From positions 124,001-188,000 of the forward strand of contig NZ_CP116338.1 of NCBI RefSeq assembly GCF_028198145.1: a stretch of DNA of 64,000 nt. The letters are read 5' to 3'. The notes below the pieces were generated by a model. The model was given only the letters and a program-made list of their open reading frames with translations, was not told the DNA's origin and ran no database searches. Made by a program: the position numbers and the translations under genes. The stretch comes from Microbacterium sp. nov. GSS16 (GTDB lineage: Bacteria > Actinomycetota > Actinomycetes > Actinomycetales > Microbacteriaceae). This document shows positions 9,569 through 19,423 of this stretch, one piece after another. The first letter of the stretch is position 1, and the number at the start of each line of letters is the position of its first letter.

Positions 9569-10399
9569 ATGACGTGGATGCGACAGCGCGCCGGCATCGC
9601 GCACACCAGTGAGCTGCGCGCAGCGGGGTACACGAATCACGAGATGCGACAGGCCGTGGATGCAGGACTGCTCGAGCGGGTCAGACGCTCGTGGCTGGTG
9701 TCGGCGCAGTGCTCGGCCGAACGAAGGGCTGCCGCCGAGGTGAGCGGGCGAGTGACATGCGTGACCGCCGCCAAGCACCTGGGGCTGTGGTCGGTGGCCG
9801 ACGAAAGGATGCACGTCGCCGTACCGTCGTCCTCCTCCCGCATCAGCGCGCCCGGCCGAGTGCTGCACTGGTCCGCAGGCCCCGCGCCGGTCGCACGTTT
9901 CGCCGTCGAAGACCCCATCCTGAACGTGCTCTACCACGTCGGGCGCTGCTTGGAACCGCCGGACGCGTCGGCGGTCTGGGAGTCGGCTCTGCGCAGGACG
10001 CTCGTGACCCTCCCGCAATTGCGCCGCACAGCATGGCACAGCACGGCTGTGGACATCGTGCTCGAGATGGTCGGAGCGCTGTCGGATTCCGGGGTCGAGA
10101 CGGCCTTCATCCGCATCTGCCGCTCCTGCGGCCTCGACGTGCGTCAGCAGGTGATCATCGACGGGCATCGGGTCGATGCGCTCATCGGCGACCGGCTGGT
10201 GGTGCAGCTCGACGGCTTCGAATTCCACAGCAGTGCGAAGGATCGGCGGCGAGATCTCCGCCAGGATGCCCGTCTCGCCCTGCTCGGCTACACGGTGCTC
10301 CGCTTCGACTACCAGCAGGTCATGTTCGACCCCGGCTATGTGCAGCAGACCATCGTCAGCGCCGTGGCTCAGGGGCTGCACCTCGCGCGGCGACGGTGA
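9569..10399 (+). CDS. AbiEi/DUF559-type protein (winged-helix N-terminus, Vsr-like C-terminus)
   Basis: About 276 residues. The N-terminal 50 or so (IAHTSELRAAGYTNHEMRQA) look like the winged-helix domain of AbiEi-type antitoxins. The C-terminal 110 have the DUF559/Vsr-like PD-(D/E)XK pattern: VDALIGDRLVVQLDG, then a basic helix KDRRRDLRQDARL and GYTVLRFDYQQVM. Proteins of this shape are very common in Actinobacteria; their function is untested, with restriction or nucleic-acid repair suggested. Start ATG 9569 has GAGGG about nine bases upstream; ATG 9554 is an alternative. It is a lone plus-strand gene between minus-strand units, flanked by inverted repeats, which fits independent acquisition. 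No partner toxin gene is adjacent. Confidence 0.7.
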   Translation: MTWMRQRAGIAHTSELRAAGYTNHEMRQAVDAGLLERVRRSWLVSAQCSAERRAAAEVSGRVTCVTAAKHLGLWSVADERMHVAVPSSSSRISAPGRVLHWSAGPAPVARFAVEDPILNVLYHVGRCLEPPDASAVWESALRRTLVTLPQLRRTAWHSTAVDIVLEMVGALSDSGVETAFIRICRSCGLDVRQQVIIDGHRVDALIGDRLVVQLDGFEFHSSAKDRRRDLRQDARLALLGYTVLRFDYQQVMFDPGYVQQTIVSAVAQGLHLARRR

Positions 10400-10414
10400 T
10401 CAGAGCGCTCGGTT

Positions 10415-10433
10415 CGAGAACAGGCTGGTTCTC
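10415..10433. repeat. Palindrome containing the CGAGAACAGG unit
   Basis: Positions 10416-10433 read GAGAAC, six bases, GTTCTC. The first half is the same CGAGAACAGG unit found upstream of the DUF559 gene. It lies between two convergent genes, so it could be a short bidirectional terminator or a protein-binding site. Confidence 0.45.
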
Positions 10434-10464
10434 CAGATCAGGACGGATGCTCGGGCATACGGGA

Positions 10465-10497
10465 TGTTCTCGGCAACGGGCCTGTTCTCAGCAGCTC
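10465..10497. repeat. Right copy of the inverted repeat flanking the DUF559 gene
   Basis: Reverse-complement partner of 9366-9402. It shares TGTTCTCGG, GGGCCTGTTCTC and a terminal AGCTC with the same order and nearly the same spacing. Confidence 0.6.
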
Positions 10498-10523
10498 GAC
10501 CCAGGCCCAGGAGGGCGCGGGCG

Positions 10524-11969
10524 TCACGGCTCGGACATGCGCGCGAGCAGCTCGGTGAGCACCGCCTCGGCCACGGACCGGGGCAGCCGCTCGATCAGCG
10601 CCATGAGCATGGCCATCGGCTGATCCGCCGACACCGATCCCGCGCCGGCGAGCCGCAGCAGCCGCCACGCCGCGGCGGGACCGGGAACACGCCCGCCCTC
10701 GCCGTAACCCAGCATTCGCAGCGCCGCCAGCATCATCTTCGGGTCGGCGGCGGGCCGGCCGCGCACCTCGTCGGCCGCCTCCGCCAGCGCGCGCGCGAAC
10801 TCCTCGACCTGCGATTCGAGCACGGGGGTCAGGGTGAGGTGCGCGCTGTGCGCGATGCGCACCCCATCCTGCTGCACGAGCCCGGGCTGCGGCTGGATCT
10901 TCCATCCGTGCCCCACCATCGCGTCGGCGAGGCGGTGCGGGTCGACGCGCTCAGCCACGGGCACGCTGTCGTCCGAGCCGAGCGCGATCGCCGGCCCGAC
11001 CGGGTCACCGATCACGCGCAGCCCCGGGATGCCGTCGACCGCCGCCCTGACGGCCAGCGCTACCCGTCCGATCGAGTCCGTGAGCCGCCGATACCCGTCG
11101 TCGCCGAGATGCTGGGTGATCGCCCACGCCGCGGCGAGCGGCGATGCCGAGCGTGAGCCGAGCAGGGTCGGGTTCACCACGGGATAGCCCGCCCACCCGG
11201 TCGTGGCGAAGAACTGCGCGCGATGGCGACGCCGTCCGCGCTGCAGCAGCACAGACACTCCCTTCGGCGCGTAGCCGTACTTGTGCAGGTCGGCCGAGAT
11301 GCTCGTCACCCCGTGCACGCGGAAGTCCCAGGCCGGCAGGCCGGGCCACCACGGCAGCACGAACCCGCCGAAGCAGGAGTCGACATGGCAGGAGATCCCG
11401 CGAGTCGATGCCGCGGCCGCGACCTCCGCGATCGGATCGAGCGTGCCGGTGGGGTACGACGGCGCCGACACGACGACGAGGGCGACGTCGTCGTCGAGCC
11501 GGTCGATCAGATCGGACGCCGCGAGCACACCGTCCGGCGAGCACGGCACCGCGTCGAACTCGAGGTCGAACAGCTGCGCGGCCTTGATGAACGCCGCGTG
11601 CGCGGTGGCCGGGGCCACCAGCCGGGGACGCCCGGACGACCCGCCGTGCGACAGCCGCCACAGATCGCGCGCCGTCTTCACGGCAAGCAGGCAGCTCTCG
11701 GTTCCTCCGCTGGTGACGGTGCCGACGACGGAGCGCCTGCCGTGCAGCATCCGGCGGGTGAAGCCGATCACATCCCGCTCCATCGCCGCGATCGACGGGA
11801 ACACCGTCGGGTCGAGTCCGTTCAGCGGCCGCGCGAGACGGGCGGCGGCGTCAGCCAGCTCGTCCAGTTCGCCGAGGCCCGAGTCGTAGACGTACGACAG
11901 CACGTGTCCGCCGTGCGTCGGCGCGTCGGCGGCGCGCATCCGACGCAGGCGATCGAGGATGTCGCTCAC
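10524..11969 (-). CDS. PLP-dependent lyase/decarboxylase, sphingosine-1-phosphate lyase-like
   Basis: 481 residues of fold-type I PLP enzyme. The PLP-binding Lys is Lys230 in SISADLHKYGYAPKG, an arrangement typical of the sphingosine-phosphate lyase/glutamate decarboxylase group. Phosphate-binding residues are in GTVTSGGTES (about 83-92), and His195/Asp197 in CHVDSCFGG would stack on and pair with the PLP ring. The substrate cannot be told from sequence. Start GTG 11969 overlaps the stop of the upstream transporter gene (GTGA), so it is coupled to it. The last 90 residues or so (helical, ending LTELLARMSEP) extend beyond the core enzyme. It is not adjacent to any recognisable biosynthetic genes other than the symporter. 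Confidence 0.82.
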   Translation of the reverse strand: MSDILDRLRRMRAADAPTHGGHVLSYVYDSGLGELDELADAAARLARPLNGLDPTVFPSIAAMERDVIGFTRRMLHGRRSVVGTVTSGGTESCLLAVKTARDLWRLSHGGSSGRPRLVAPATAHAAFIKAAQLFDLEFDAVPCSPDGVLAASDLIDRLDDDVALVVVSAPSYPTGTLDPIAEVAAAASTRGISCHVDSCFGGFVLPWWPGLPAWDFRVHGVTSISADLHKYGYAPKGVSVLLQRGRRRHRAQFFATTGWAGYPVVNPTLLGSRSASPLAAAWAITQHLGDDGYRRLTDSIGRVALAVRAAVDGIPGLRVIGDPVGPAIALGSDDSVPVAERVDPHRLADAMVGHGWKIQPQPGLVQQDGVRIAHSAHLTLTPVLESQVEEFARALAEAADEVRGRPAADPKMMLAALRMLGYGEGGRVPGPAAAWRLLRLAGAGSVSADQPMAMLMALIERLPRSVAEAVLTELLARMSEP

Positions 11970-13327
11970 GCCGATGTCCCGATGATGTCGCGCTCACGCA
12001 GCCGGTACCGGGCCAGCGCGACGAGGCTCAGCAGCATGAGCGCCGCCGGCAGCAGGCTGAACGCCACCGCGATCCCCGTCACCGCGGCATCCGGCTGGGC
12101 GACCTCGACCGCAGCCGTCGTCTCGATGTAGCCGGTCGCCGCGAGCACGATCGAGAGCACGGTCGCACCCAGCGCCATGCCCGTCGTCTCACCGGCCGTC
12201 CACACCCCGCTGAACACACCGGAGCGATTGTCATGGCCGGCCGCCGTGCGGTCGTGCGCGATGACGTCGGGCAGCATCGCCATCGGCAGGGTCTGCATGC
12301 CGGCGTACGCCGCGCCGGCGAGGGCGACCGGTGCGAGGATCCACCATCCGGGCATCCACACCATCAGGCCGAGCACCACCGTCGCGGCGAGGAACACCGT
12401 GCTGGCGATGCGGAAGCCGCGCTCTTTGCCGATGCGGTCGGCGACGAGCTTCCACACCGGGGCCATCAGCAGGGCGGGAGCGATCAGCGCGACGAACAGC
12501 GGCGTCACCGCGCCCTCGTCGCCCAGCACCCAGCGCGCCACGAACTGCGCGGCGGCGAGCATGAGCCCGGTCGCCAGCCCCTGCAGCATGAACGCGCCCA
12601 GCAGCACACGGAACGGCTGGCTCTCGCGCAGCGCGTCGAGTCCGTCGCGGTAGTGCGTCGCGATCGACGCACCGGGTCGCACGGGCAGCATCGGGCGGGT
12701 CGGCGCGACGGTCGAGGCGACGAACAGCCCGGCGCCGAGCAGCACGGCTGCCACGGCCGCCATCACGAGGTAGCCGAGCAGCGGGTCGCCGAACATCCCG
12801 CGGATCTCGGGTCCGCCCGCGCCGAAGAGCAGGATCGCCACGGTCAGCATGACCACGCGCCAGGTGAGCAGGCGAGTGCGCTCACGGTAGTCGTCGGTCA
12901 GCTCGGCGGGCAGCGCGATGTACGGCACCTGGAAGAGGCTGAAGCATGTCGCTGCGAGCATGAACGCGATGAGCACCCAGAAGCCGGATGCCACCGGGCC
13001 GAGTCCCGCGGGAACGGCGAAGGTCAGCACGAACGCGATCGGCAGACCGATCGAGCCGATCAGCATGAGCCCGCGCCGCGATCCCGATCGCGCGAGCGCG
13101 GTGTCGCTCAGCCCGCCGATCACCGGGTCGATCAGCACGTCCCACACCTTGGCTCCCGTGACGATCGCACCGGCGGCGAGCGCCGTCACGCCCAGGGAGT
13201 CGGTCAGGTAGTAGACGAGCACGAGGCCGGGCAGCGTGGCGAAGCCGCCGGTGCCGAGCGAGCCGATGGCGTAGCGGGTGATCTGGCCGCGAGTGAGCGT
13301 TGTCGACGCTGAGCGCATGCGGCTCAC
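11966..13327 (-). CDS. MFS transporter of the glycoside-pentoside-hexuronide/cation symporter type
   Basis: 453 residues with about 12 hydrophobic segments. The N-terminal region (YAIGSLGTGGFATLPG, then WDVLIDPVIGGLSD near residues 62-75) fits the MelB-like GPH family, whose conserved Asp residues in helix II bind the coupling cation. The substrate is unknown. It is the first gene of a two-gene unit with the PLP lyase, which may act on the imported compound. The start could be GTG 13327 or ATG 13318; neither has a strong ribosome-binding site. The C-terminus is short and cytoplasmic (ARYRLRERDIIGTSA). Confidence 0.82.
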   Translation of the reverse strand: MSRMRSASTTLTRGQITRYAIGSLGTGGFATLPGLVLVYYLTDSLGVTALAAGAIVTGAKVWDVLIDPVIGGLSDTALARSGSRRGLMLIGSIGLPIAFVLTFAVPAGLGPVASGFWVLIAFMLAATCFSLFQVPYIALPAELTDDYRERTRLLTWRVVMLTVAILLFGAGGPEIRGMFGDPLLGYLVMAAVAAVLLGAGLFVASTVAPTRPMLPVRPGASIATHYRDGLDALRESQPFRVLLGAFMLQGLATGLMLAAAQFVARWVLGDEGAVTPLFVALIAPALLMAPVWKLVADRIGKERGFRIASTVFLAATVVLGLMVWMPGWWILAPVALAGAAYAGMQTLPMAMLPDVIAHDRTAAGHDNRSGVFSGVWTAGETTGMALGATVLSIVLAATGYIETTAAVEVAQPDAAVTGIAVAFSLLPAALMLLSLVALARYRLRERDIIGTSA

Positions 13328-13434
13328 TCTAGTGGCGGGGCTGCGCGTCTCGCGTCGGGCGCCGAAGCGCCGTCATCCGGTGCAGGGAACACGCGAGCGC
13401 AGGACCGGAAAGCGGATGCCGGTCCGCGCGACCC

Positions 13435-13453
13435 GAGCCGACCCGAGGTCGGC

Positions 13454-13455
<2 letters not shown>
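13435..13455 (-). terminator. Hairpin overlapping the guaB stop codon
   Basis: A 9-bp perfect stem (13435-13443 with 13447-13455) and a 3-base loop immediately at the end of guaB. It contains part of the stop codon. Terminator function is likely but the loop is tight. Confidence 0.45.
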
Positions 13456-15121
<1,666 letters not shown>

Positions 15122-15228
15122 TCAGGACACGGTTGGTGCGATACGCGCCGACGACGGGATACGCTCAGTGCGACGTCCAAGCGGAGCGACGACCCGAAGT
15201 CGCTCGATGCACTCGATGTGGAGGATGC

Positions 15229-16578
15229 GTGGGACTCAGAACTGTGGCGCTTCAGCGCCCCCGGAACGGTGTGCTCGCGCTGCTCGCGACGCTGCTCGCC
15301 GCCTTCCTCGTCTTCGGATCGCCGGCCGGTGCCGCGCACGCCGAGACGACGCCTGACGGCCAGGAGGTCACCGACTTCTACTTCGCCGGGAACATCACCT
15401 ACGACGACGAGCCGATCGAGGGCGTCGGTCTGTCGGTGAAGGGCGGCGGCTTCGAGGGCAAGACCAAGACCGACGCCGAGGGCAAGTGGCGCCTGTACGT
15501 GCCCGAGAAGGACAAGTACACGATCGCAGTCGACGAGGACACCCTTCCCGAGGGTGTGATCGTCGACGCGGAGAACCTGCCCGACGGCGTGGAGCCCGTC
15601 GCCGGGACGAGCGGCGAGTTCGAGGCGGAGTTCGGCCTGACGGGCACGAAGATCGTCAACCTGTTCCTCGGCGAGGGCGAGCGCATCACGATCTCGCTTC
15701 TCGATCAGCTGCTCTCGCGACTGGTCGGCGGCCTGAACTTCGGGCTGCTGCTCGCGCTCGCCTCGATGGGCGCGGCGCTCATCTACGGCACGACCCGGCT
15801 GTCGAACTTCGCGCACGCCGAGATGGTCACCTGGGGCGGCCTGGTCGCGCTGGTCACGACGACCGTGTGGCAGCTGCCCTTCTGGGTCGGCATCATCGCT
15901 GCGGTGATCGCCGGCGGTCTGCTGGGCTGGGGGATGGATGCCGCGCTGTGGCGTCCCCTGCGCCGCCGGGGCCTCGGCGTGGTGCAGCTCATGATCGTGA
16001 GCATCGGCCTCTCGCTCGCGCTGCGCTACCTCTTCCAGTACTTCATCGGCGGCGGCACCCGTCAGCTGCCCGGCGCGAGCCCCGCGCCGATCCAGTTCGG
16101 CCCGATCTCGCTGTCGTACATCGACATCATCGCCATGAGCGTGAGCATCGTCGTGATCCTGGCTGTGGCGTGGTTCCTCACCCGCACGCGCATCGGCAAG
16201 GCGACCAGGGCCATCTCCGACAATCCGCAGCTCGCGGCCGCCTCGGGCATCGACGTCGACCGGGTGATCCGCTACGTGTGGATCCTGTCCGGTCTGCTGG
16301 CGGCCATCTCGGGCATCCTGTGGGCGTACTTCCGCCCGGGTGTGAAGTGGGACATGGGCATGCAGATGCTGCTGCTCATCTTCGCCGCGATCACGCTCGG
16401 CGGTCTCGGCACCGCGTTCGGGGCGCTGGTCGGCTCACTCATCGTCGGCATCGCGGTCGAGGTCTCGACGCTGTGGATCCCGTCGGACCTGAAGTACGCG
16501 AGCGCTCTCGTCGTGCTGATCGTGATCCTGCTGGTCAGGCCGCAGGGTCTGCTCGGACGCAAGGAAAGGCTGGGCTGA
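15229..16578 (+). CDS. livH: Branched-chain amino acid ABC transporter permease (LivH) with an N-terminal extracytoplasmic domain
   Basis: 449 residues. The C-terminal 290 are a LivH-type permease with about eight membrane segments, beginning LLDQLLSRLVGGLNFGLLLALAS, with GTTRLSNFAHAEMVTWGG and the EAA-like loop TRIGKATRAISDNPQLAAASGID. The first 160 residues are unusual: a signal-peptide-like helix (NGVLALLATLLAAFLVF, ending GAAHA) and then a hydrophilic beta domain (EGVGLSVKGGGFEGKTKTDAEG) resembling carboxypeptidase-regulatory-like folds. That domain should lie outside the membrane. GTG 15229 follows GGAGG by four bases; upstream codons are open but lack a ribosome-binding site. It is the first gene of livH-livM-livG-livF. 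Confidence 0.85.
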   Translation: MGLRTVALQRPRNGVLALLATLLAAFLVFGSPAGAAHAETTPDGQEVTDFYFAGNITYDDEPIEGVGLSVKGGGFEGKTKTDAEGKWRLYVPEKDKYTIAVDEDTLPEGVIVDAENLPDGVEPVAGTSGEFEAEFGLTGTKIVNLFLGEGERITISLLDQLLSRLVGGLNFGLLLALASMGAALIYGTTRLSNFAHAEMVTWGGLVALVTTTVWQLPFWVGIIAAVIAGGLLGWGMDAALWRPLRRRGLGVVQLMIVSIGLSLALRYLFQYFIGGGTRQLPGASPAPIQFGPISLSYIDIIAMSVSIVVILAVAWFLTRTRIGKATRAISDNPQLAAASGIDVDRVIRYVWILSGLLAAISGILWAYFRPGVKWDMGMQMLLLIFAAITLGGLGTAFGALVGSLIVGIAVEVSTLWIPSDLKYASALVVLIVILLVRPQGLLGRKERLG

Positions 16579-16579
16579 C

Positions 16580-17557
16580 ATGGACTTCGGAAGCATCTTC
16601 TCCAACACGGCCGTCTACCTGTTCAGCCCCGTCACCATCGCATACGCGCTGGCCGCGACCGGACTGGCCGTGCACTTCGGCTACGCGGGTCTGCTGAACT
16701 TCGGCATGGCGGCGTTCATGGCGGTCGGCGGCTACGGGTACGCGATCTCGGTGCTCAGCTTCGGCCTGCCCTGGTGGGTGGGCATGCTGATCGGGCTGCT
16801 GGGCGGCGCACTGTTCGCCGTGCTGCTCGGCATCCCGACTCTGCGCCTGCGCGCCGACTACCTCGCCATCGCCACCATCGCCGCCGGCGAGATCGTGCGG
16901 CTGCTGTTCACCACGCAGCTGTTCGACGAGTGGACGAACTCCGCCGACGGGCTCGCGCAGTACAACGGCGGGTTCCGCGACGCGAACCCCTTCCCCGACG
17001 GCACGTATGGGTTCGGCCCGTGGACGTACACGGCGAACGACCTGTGGAACCGCGTGTTCGGCGTGGTGCTGCTGGGCGTTGCCGTGCTGCTCGTCTGGGC
17101 GCTCATGCGCAGCCCCTGGGGCCGCGTGCTCAAGGGCATCCGCGAAGACGAGGACGCCGTCCGCTCGCTCGGCAAGAACGTGTTCGCCTACAAGATGCAG
17201 GCGCTCGTGGTCGGCGGCGTGATCGGTGCCGCGGGCGGGATCGTCTTCGTGCTCCCCTCGGCCGTCGTGCCGGGCAGCTACACGACGTCGCTGACCTTCT
17301 TCCTGTGGACGATCCTGCTGCTCGGCGGCGCCGCGACCGTCTTCGGCCCGACGCTCGGTGCGATCCTCTTCTGGGTCGTCTTCGCGTTCCTCGCCAACCT
17401 GCTGCCGAGCATGGCCCGCACCGGCATCCTTCCGATGTCGTCGAGCCAGGCGTCCACCCTCGTGTTCATCTTCGTGGGCGTGGCGCTGATGCTGCTCGTG
17501 ATCTTCCGCCCGCAGGGCATCCTCGGAGACAAGAGGGAGATGACCTTTGTCAAGTGA
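16580..17557 (+). CDS. livM: Branched-chain amino acid ABC transporter permease LivM
   Basis: 325 residues, about ten hydrophobic segments. Family features include HFGYAGLLNFGMAAFMAVGGY near the N-terminus, IPTLRLRADYLAIATIAAGE, and the coupling loop SPWGRVLKGIREDEDAVRSL that contacts the ATPases. It pairs with LivH to form the membrane channel. It starts one base after the livH stop, and its last 11 bases overlap livG, so the subunits are translationally linked. The sequence extends normally to RPQGILGDKREMTFVK, the usual LivM end. Confidence 0.92.
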   Translation: MDFGSIFSNTAVYLFSPVTIAYALAATGLAVHFGYAGLLNFGMAAFMAVGGYGYAISVLSFGLPWWVGMLIGLLGGALFAVLLGIPTLRLRADYLAIATIAAGEIVRLLFTTQLFDEWTNSADGLAQYNGGFRDANPFPDGTYGFGPWTYTANDLWNRVFGVVLLGVAVLLVWALMRSPWGRVLKGIREDEDAVRSLGKNVFAYKMQALVVGGVIGAAGGIVFVLPSAVVPGSYTTSLTFFLWTILLLGGAATVFGPTLGAILFWVVFAFLANLLPSMARTGILPMSSSQASTLVFIFVGVALMLLVIFRPQGILGDKREMTFVK

Positions 17558-18560
17558 GAACACCCCCGAGCGGGTTCCCGGCGCCGATGCGGCGCCGGTG
17601 ACCGGCAGCGTCCGGCGTCCGAAGACGACCGGACTGGCGAAGGGCCCCGCGGCTCCCGGCGTGGCGAAGGTCGACCCGATCCTCGTCGTCGACGCCGTCG
17701 AGCGGCACTTCGGCGGGCTGACCGCGGTGAACGTCGAGCACGTGGAGGTGCCCCGAAACGCGATCACGGCGCTGATCGGCCCGAACGGTGCGGGCAAGAC
17801 GACCCTGTTCAACCTGCTGTGCGGCTTCGACAAGCCGAACAGCGGCACGTGGAGCTTCGACGGGAAGAACCTGTCTGGCATCCCCTCGTTCAAGGTGGCC
17901 AGGATGGGCCAGGTGCGCACCTTCCAGCTCACGAAGTCGCTGTCGCTGCTGACCGTGCTCGAGAACATGAAGCTCGGCGCCACCAAGCAGAAGGGCGAGG
18001 GCTTCTGGGCGAGCCTGATTCCCGGTCTCTGGCGCCGCCAGGAGGCTCAGATCGAGGAGCGCGCCCGCGAGCTGCTGCGCCGCTTCAAGCTCGACGCCAA
18101 GGAGAAGGACTTCGCGGCCTCGCTCTCGGGCGGACAGCGCAAACTGCTCGAGATGGCACGTGCCCTCATGAGCGACCCGCAGCTGGTCATGCTCGACGAG
18201 CCGATGGCGGGCGTCAACCCCGCGCTGACGCAGTCGCTGCTCGATCACATCCTCGATCTGAAGGAGCAGGGCATGACCGTGCTCTTCGTCGAGCACGACA
18301 TGCACATGGTGCGCCACATCGCGGATTGGGTGATCGTCATGGCCGAGGGCCGCGTCGTCGCCGAGGGCCCGCCCGAGACCGTCATGGACGACCCCGCTGT
18401 CGTCGACGCCTACCTGGGCGCTCATCAGGACGTCGATCTGGGTGTGGTCACCGGCCGCATCCCGGTGATGCCAGGCGACACCGCCGCCGCCACCCGCATC
18501 CGGGAAAAGATCGAGACCGAGGCCGAAGCCGAGCTGGAAGCCGAAGAGGAGGACAAGTGA
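17547..18560 (+). CDS. livG: Branched-chain amino acid ABC transporter ATPase LivG
   Basis: 337 residues. Walker A is GPNGAGKTT (78-86), the signature motif is LSGGQRK, Walker B is LVMLDEP, and the H-loop reads VLFVEHDM. Compared with typical LivG (about 255 residues) it has an extra 42-residue Pro/Ala-rich N-terminus and a C-terminal tail of about 45 residues rich in Glu/Ala. The start is TTG 17547, preceded by GGGAG and overlapping the end of livM. It would hydrolyse ATP to drive import together with LivF. Neither tail has a recognisable domain. Confidence 0.92.
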   Translation: MSSENTPERVPGADAAPVTGSVRRPKTTGLAKGPAAPGVAKVDPILVVDAVERHFGGLTAVNVEHVEVPRNAITALIGPNGAGKTTLFNLLCGFDKPNSGTWSFDGKNLSGIPSFKVARMGQVRTFQLTKSLSLLTVLENMKLGATKQKGEGFWASLIPGLWRRQEAQIEERARELLRRFKLDAKEKDFAASLSGGQRKLLEMARALMSDPQLVMLDEPMAGVNPALTQSLLDHILDLKEQGMTVLFVEHDMHMVRHIADWVIVMAEGRVVAEGPPETVMDDPAVVDAYLGAHQDVDLGVVTGRIPVMPGDTAAATRIREKIETEAEAELEAEEEDK

Positions 18561-19294
18561 TGGATGCCTCAACCGACGCCTCCGTCGTCGTCGAGCTGAA
18601 GGACGTGCACGCCGGATACCTGCCGGGGGTGAACATCCTCAACGGCGCCAATCTCGTCGCACGCCAGGGTGAGCTCATCGGCATCATCGGTCCGAACGGC
18701 GCGGGCAAATCGACGCTGCTGAAGGCGATCTTCGGCATGGTCAACGTGCGTCAGGGCGACATCACCGTCAACGGGGAGAGCATCGTCGGCTTCAAGGCCG
18801 ACAAGCTCGTGGCGCGCGGAGTGGCCTTCGTGCCGCAGACGAACAACGTCTTCCCCTCGCTGACGATCGCCGAGAACCTGCAGATGGGCCTGTACCAGAA
18901 CCCGAAGATCTACGCCGAGCGGCTCGAGTTCGTCAGCAGCATCTTCGCCGACCTGGGCAAGCGCCTGAACCAGCGAGCCGGCTCGCTGTCGGGCGGCGAG
19001 CGCCAGATGGTGGCGATGTCGCGCGCGCTGATGATGGACCCGTCGGTGCTGCTGCTCGACGAGCCCTCGGCCGGCCTCTCCCCCGTCCGCCAGGACGACG
19101 CGTTCATCCGCGTCTCCGACATCAACAAGGCCGGCGTGACGACGATCATGGTCGAGCAGAACGCGCGTCGCTGCCTGCAGATCTGCGACCGCGGATACGT
19201 GCTCGACCAGGGCCGCGACGCCTACGAGGGCACCGGCCGCGACCTGTTGAACGACCCGAAGGTGATCGGCCTGTATCTCGGCACCCTGGGCTAG
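18560..19294 (+). CDS. livF: Branched-chain amino acid ABC transporter ATPase LivF
   Basis: 244 residues, the normal length. Walker A is GPNGAGKST (44-52), the signature is LSGGERQM, Walker B is VLLLDEP, and VEQNARRCL is the characteristic LivF H-loop region (Gln in place of the switch His context). ATG 18560 overlaps the livG stop as TGATG, with GAGGAGG eight bases upstream. It is the last gene of the operon, followed by a strong terminator. The binding protein LivK is encoded just beyond but on the opposite strand. Confidence 0.93.
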   Translation: MDASTDASVVVELKDVHAGYLPGVNILNGANLVARQGELIGIIGPNGAGKSTLLKAIFGMVNVRQGDITVNGESIVGFKADKLVARGVAFVPQTNNVFPSLTIAENLQMGLYQNPKIYAERLEFVSSIFADLGKRLNQRAGSLSGGERQMVAMSRALMMDPSVLLLDEPSAGLSPVRQDDAFIRVSDINKAGVTTIMVEQNARRCLQICDRGYVLDQGRDAYEGTGRDLLNDPKVIGLYLGTLG

Positions 19295-19316
19295 GACGCC
19301 GCTTGACACGACCGAC

Positions 19317-19347
19317 GAGGGGGTGGATGCCCGGCATCCACCCCCTC
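19317..19347 (+). terminator. Terminator of the liv operon
   Basis: A perfect 14-bp stem (19317-19330 with 19334-19347) around a 3-base loop, 22 bases after livF. Confidence 0.75.
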
Positions 19348-19375
19348 ATCCATGCCCGCCCGACGCTTCGGGCGT

Positions 19376-19413
19376 GAAGAAGGCCCCGGATGCGAGCACC
19401 CGGGGCCTTCTTC
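19376..19413 (-). terminator. Terminator of livK
   Basis: A perfect 14-bp stem (19376-19389 with 19400-19413), ten-base loop, with a short T-rich flank (TCTTC) read in the minus direction. It sits ten bases past the livK stop. Confidence 0.75.
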
Positions 19414-19423
19414 GTGAGCGATG

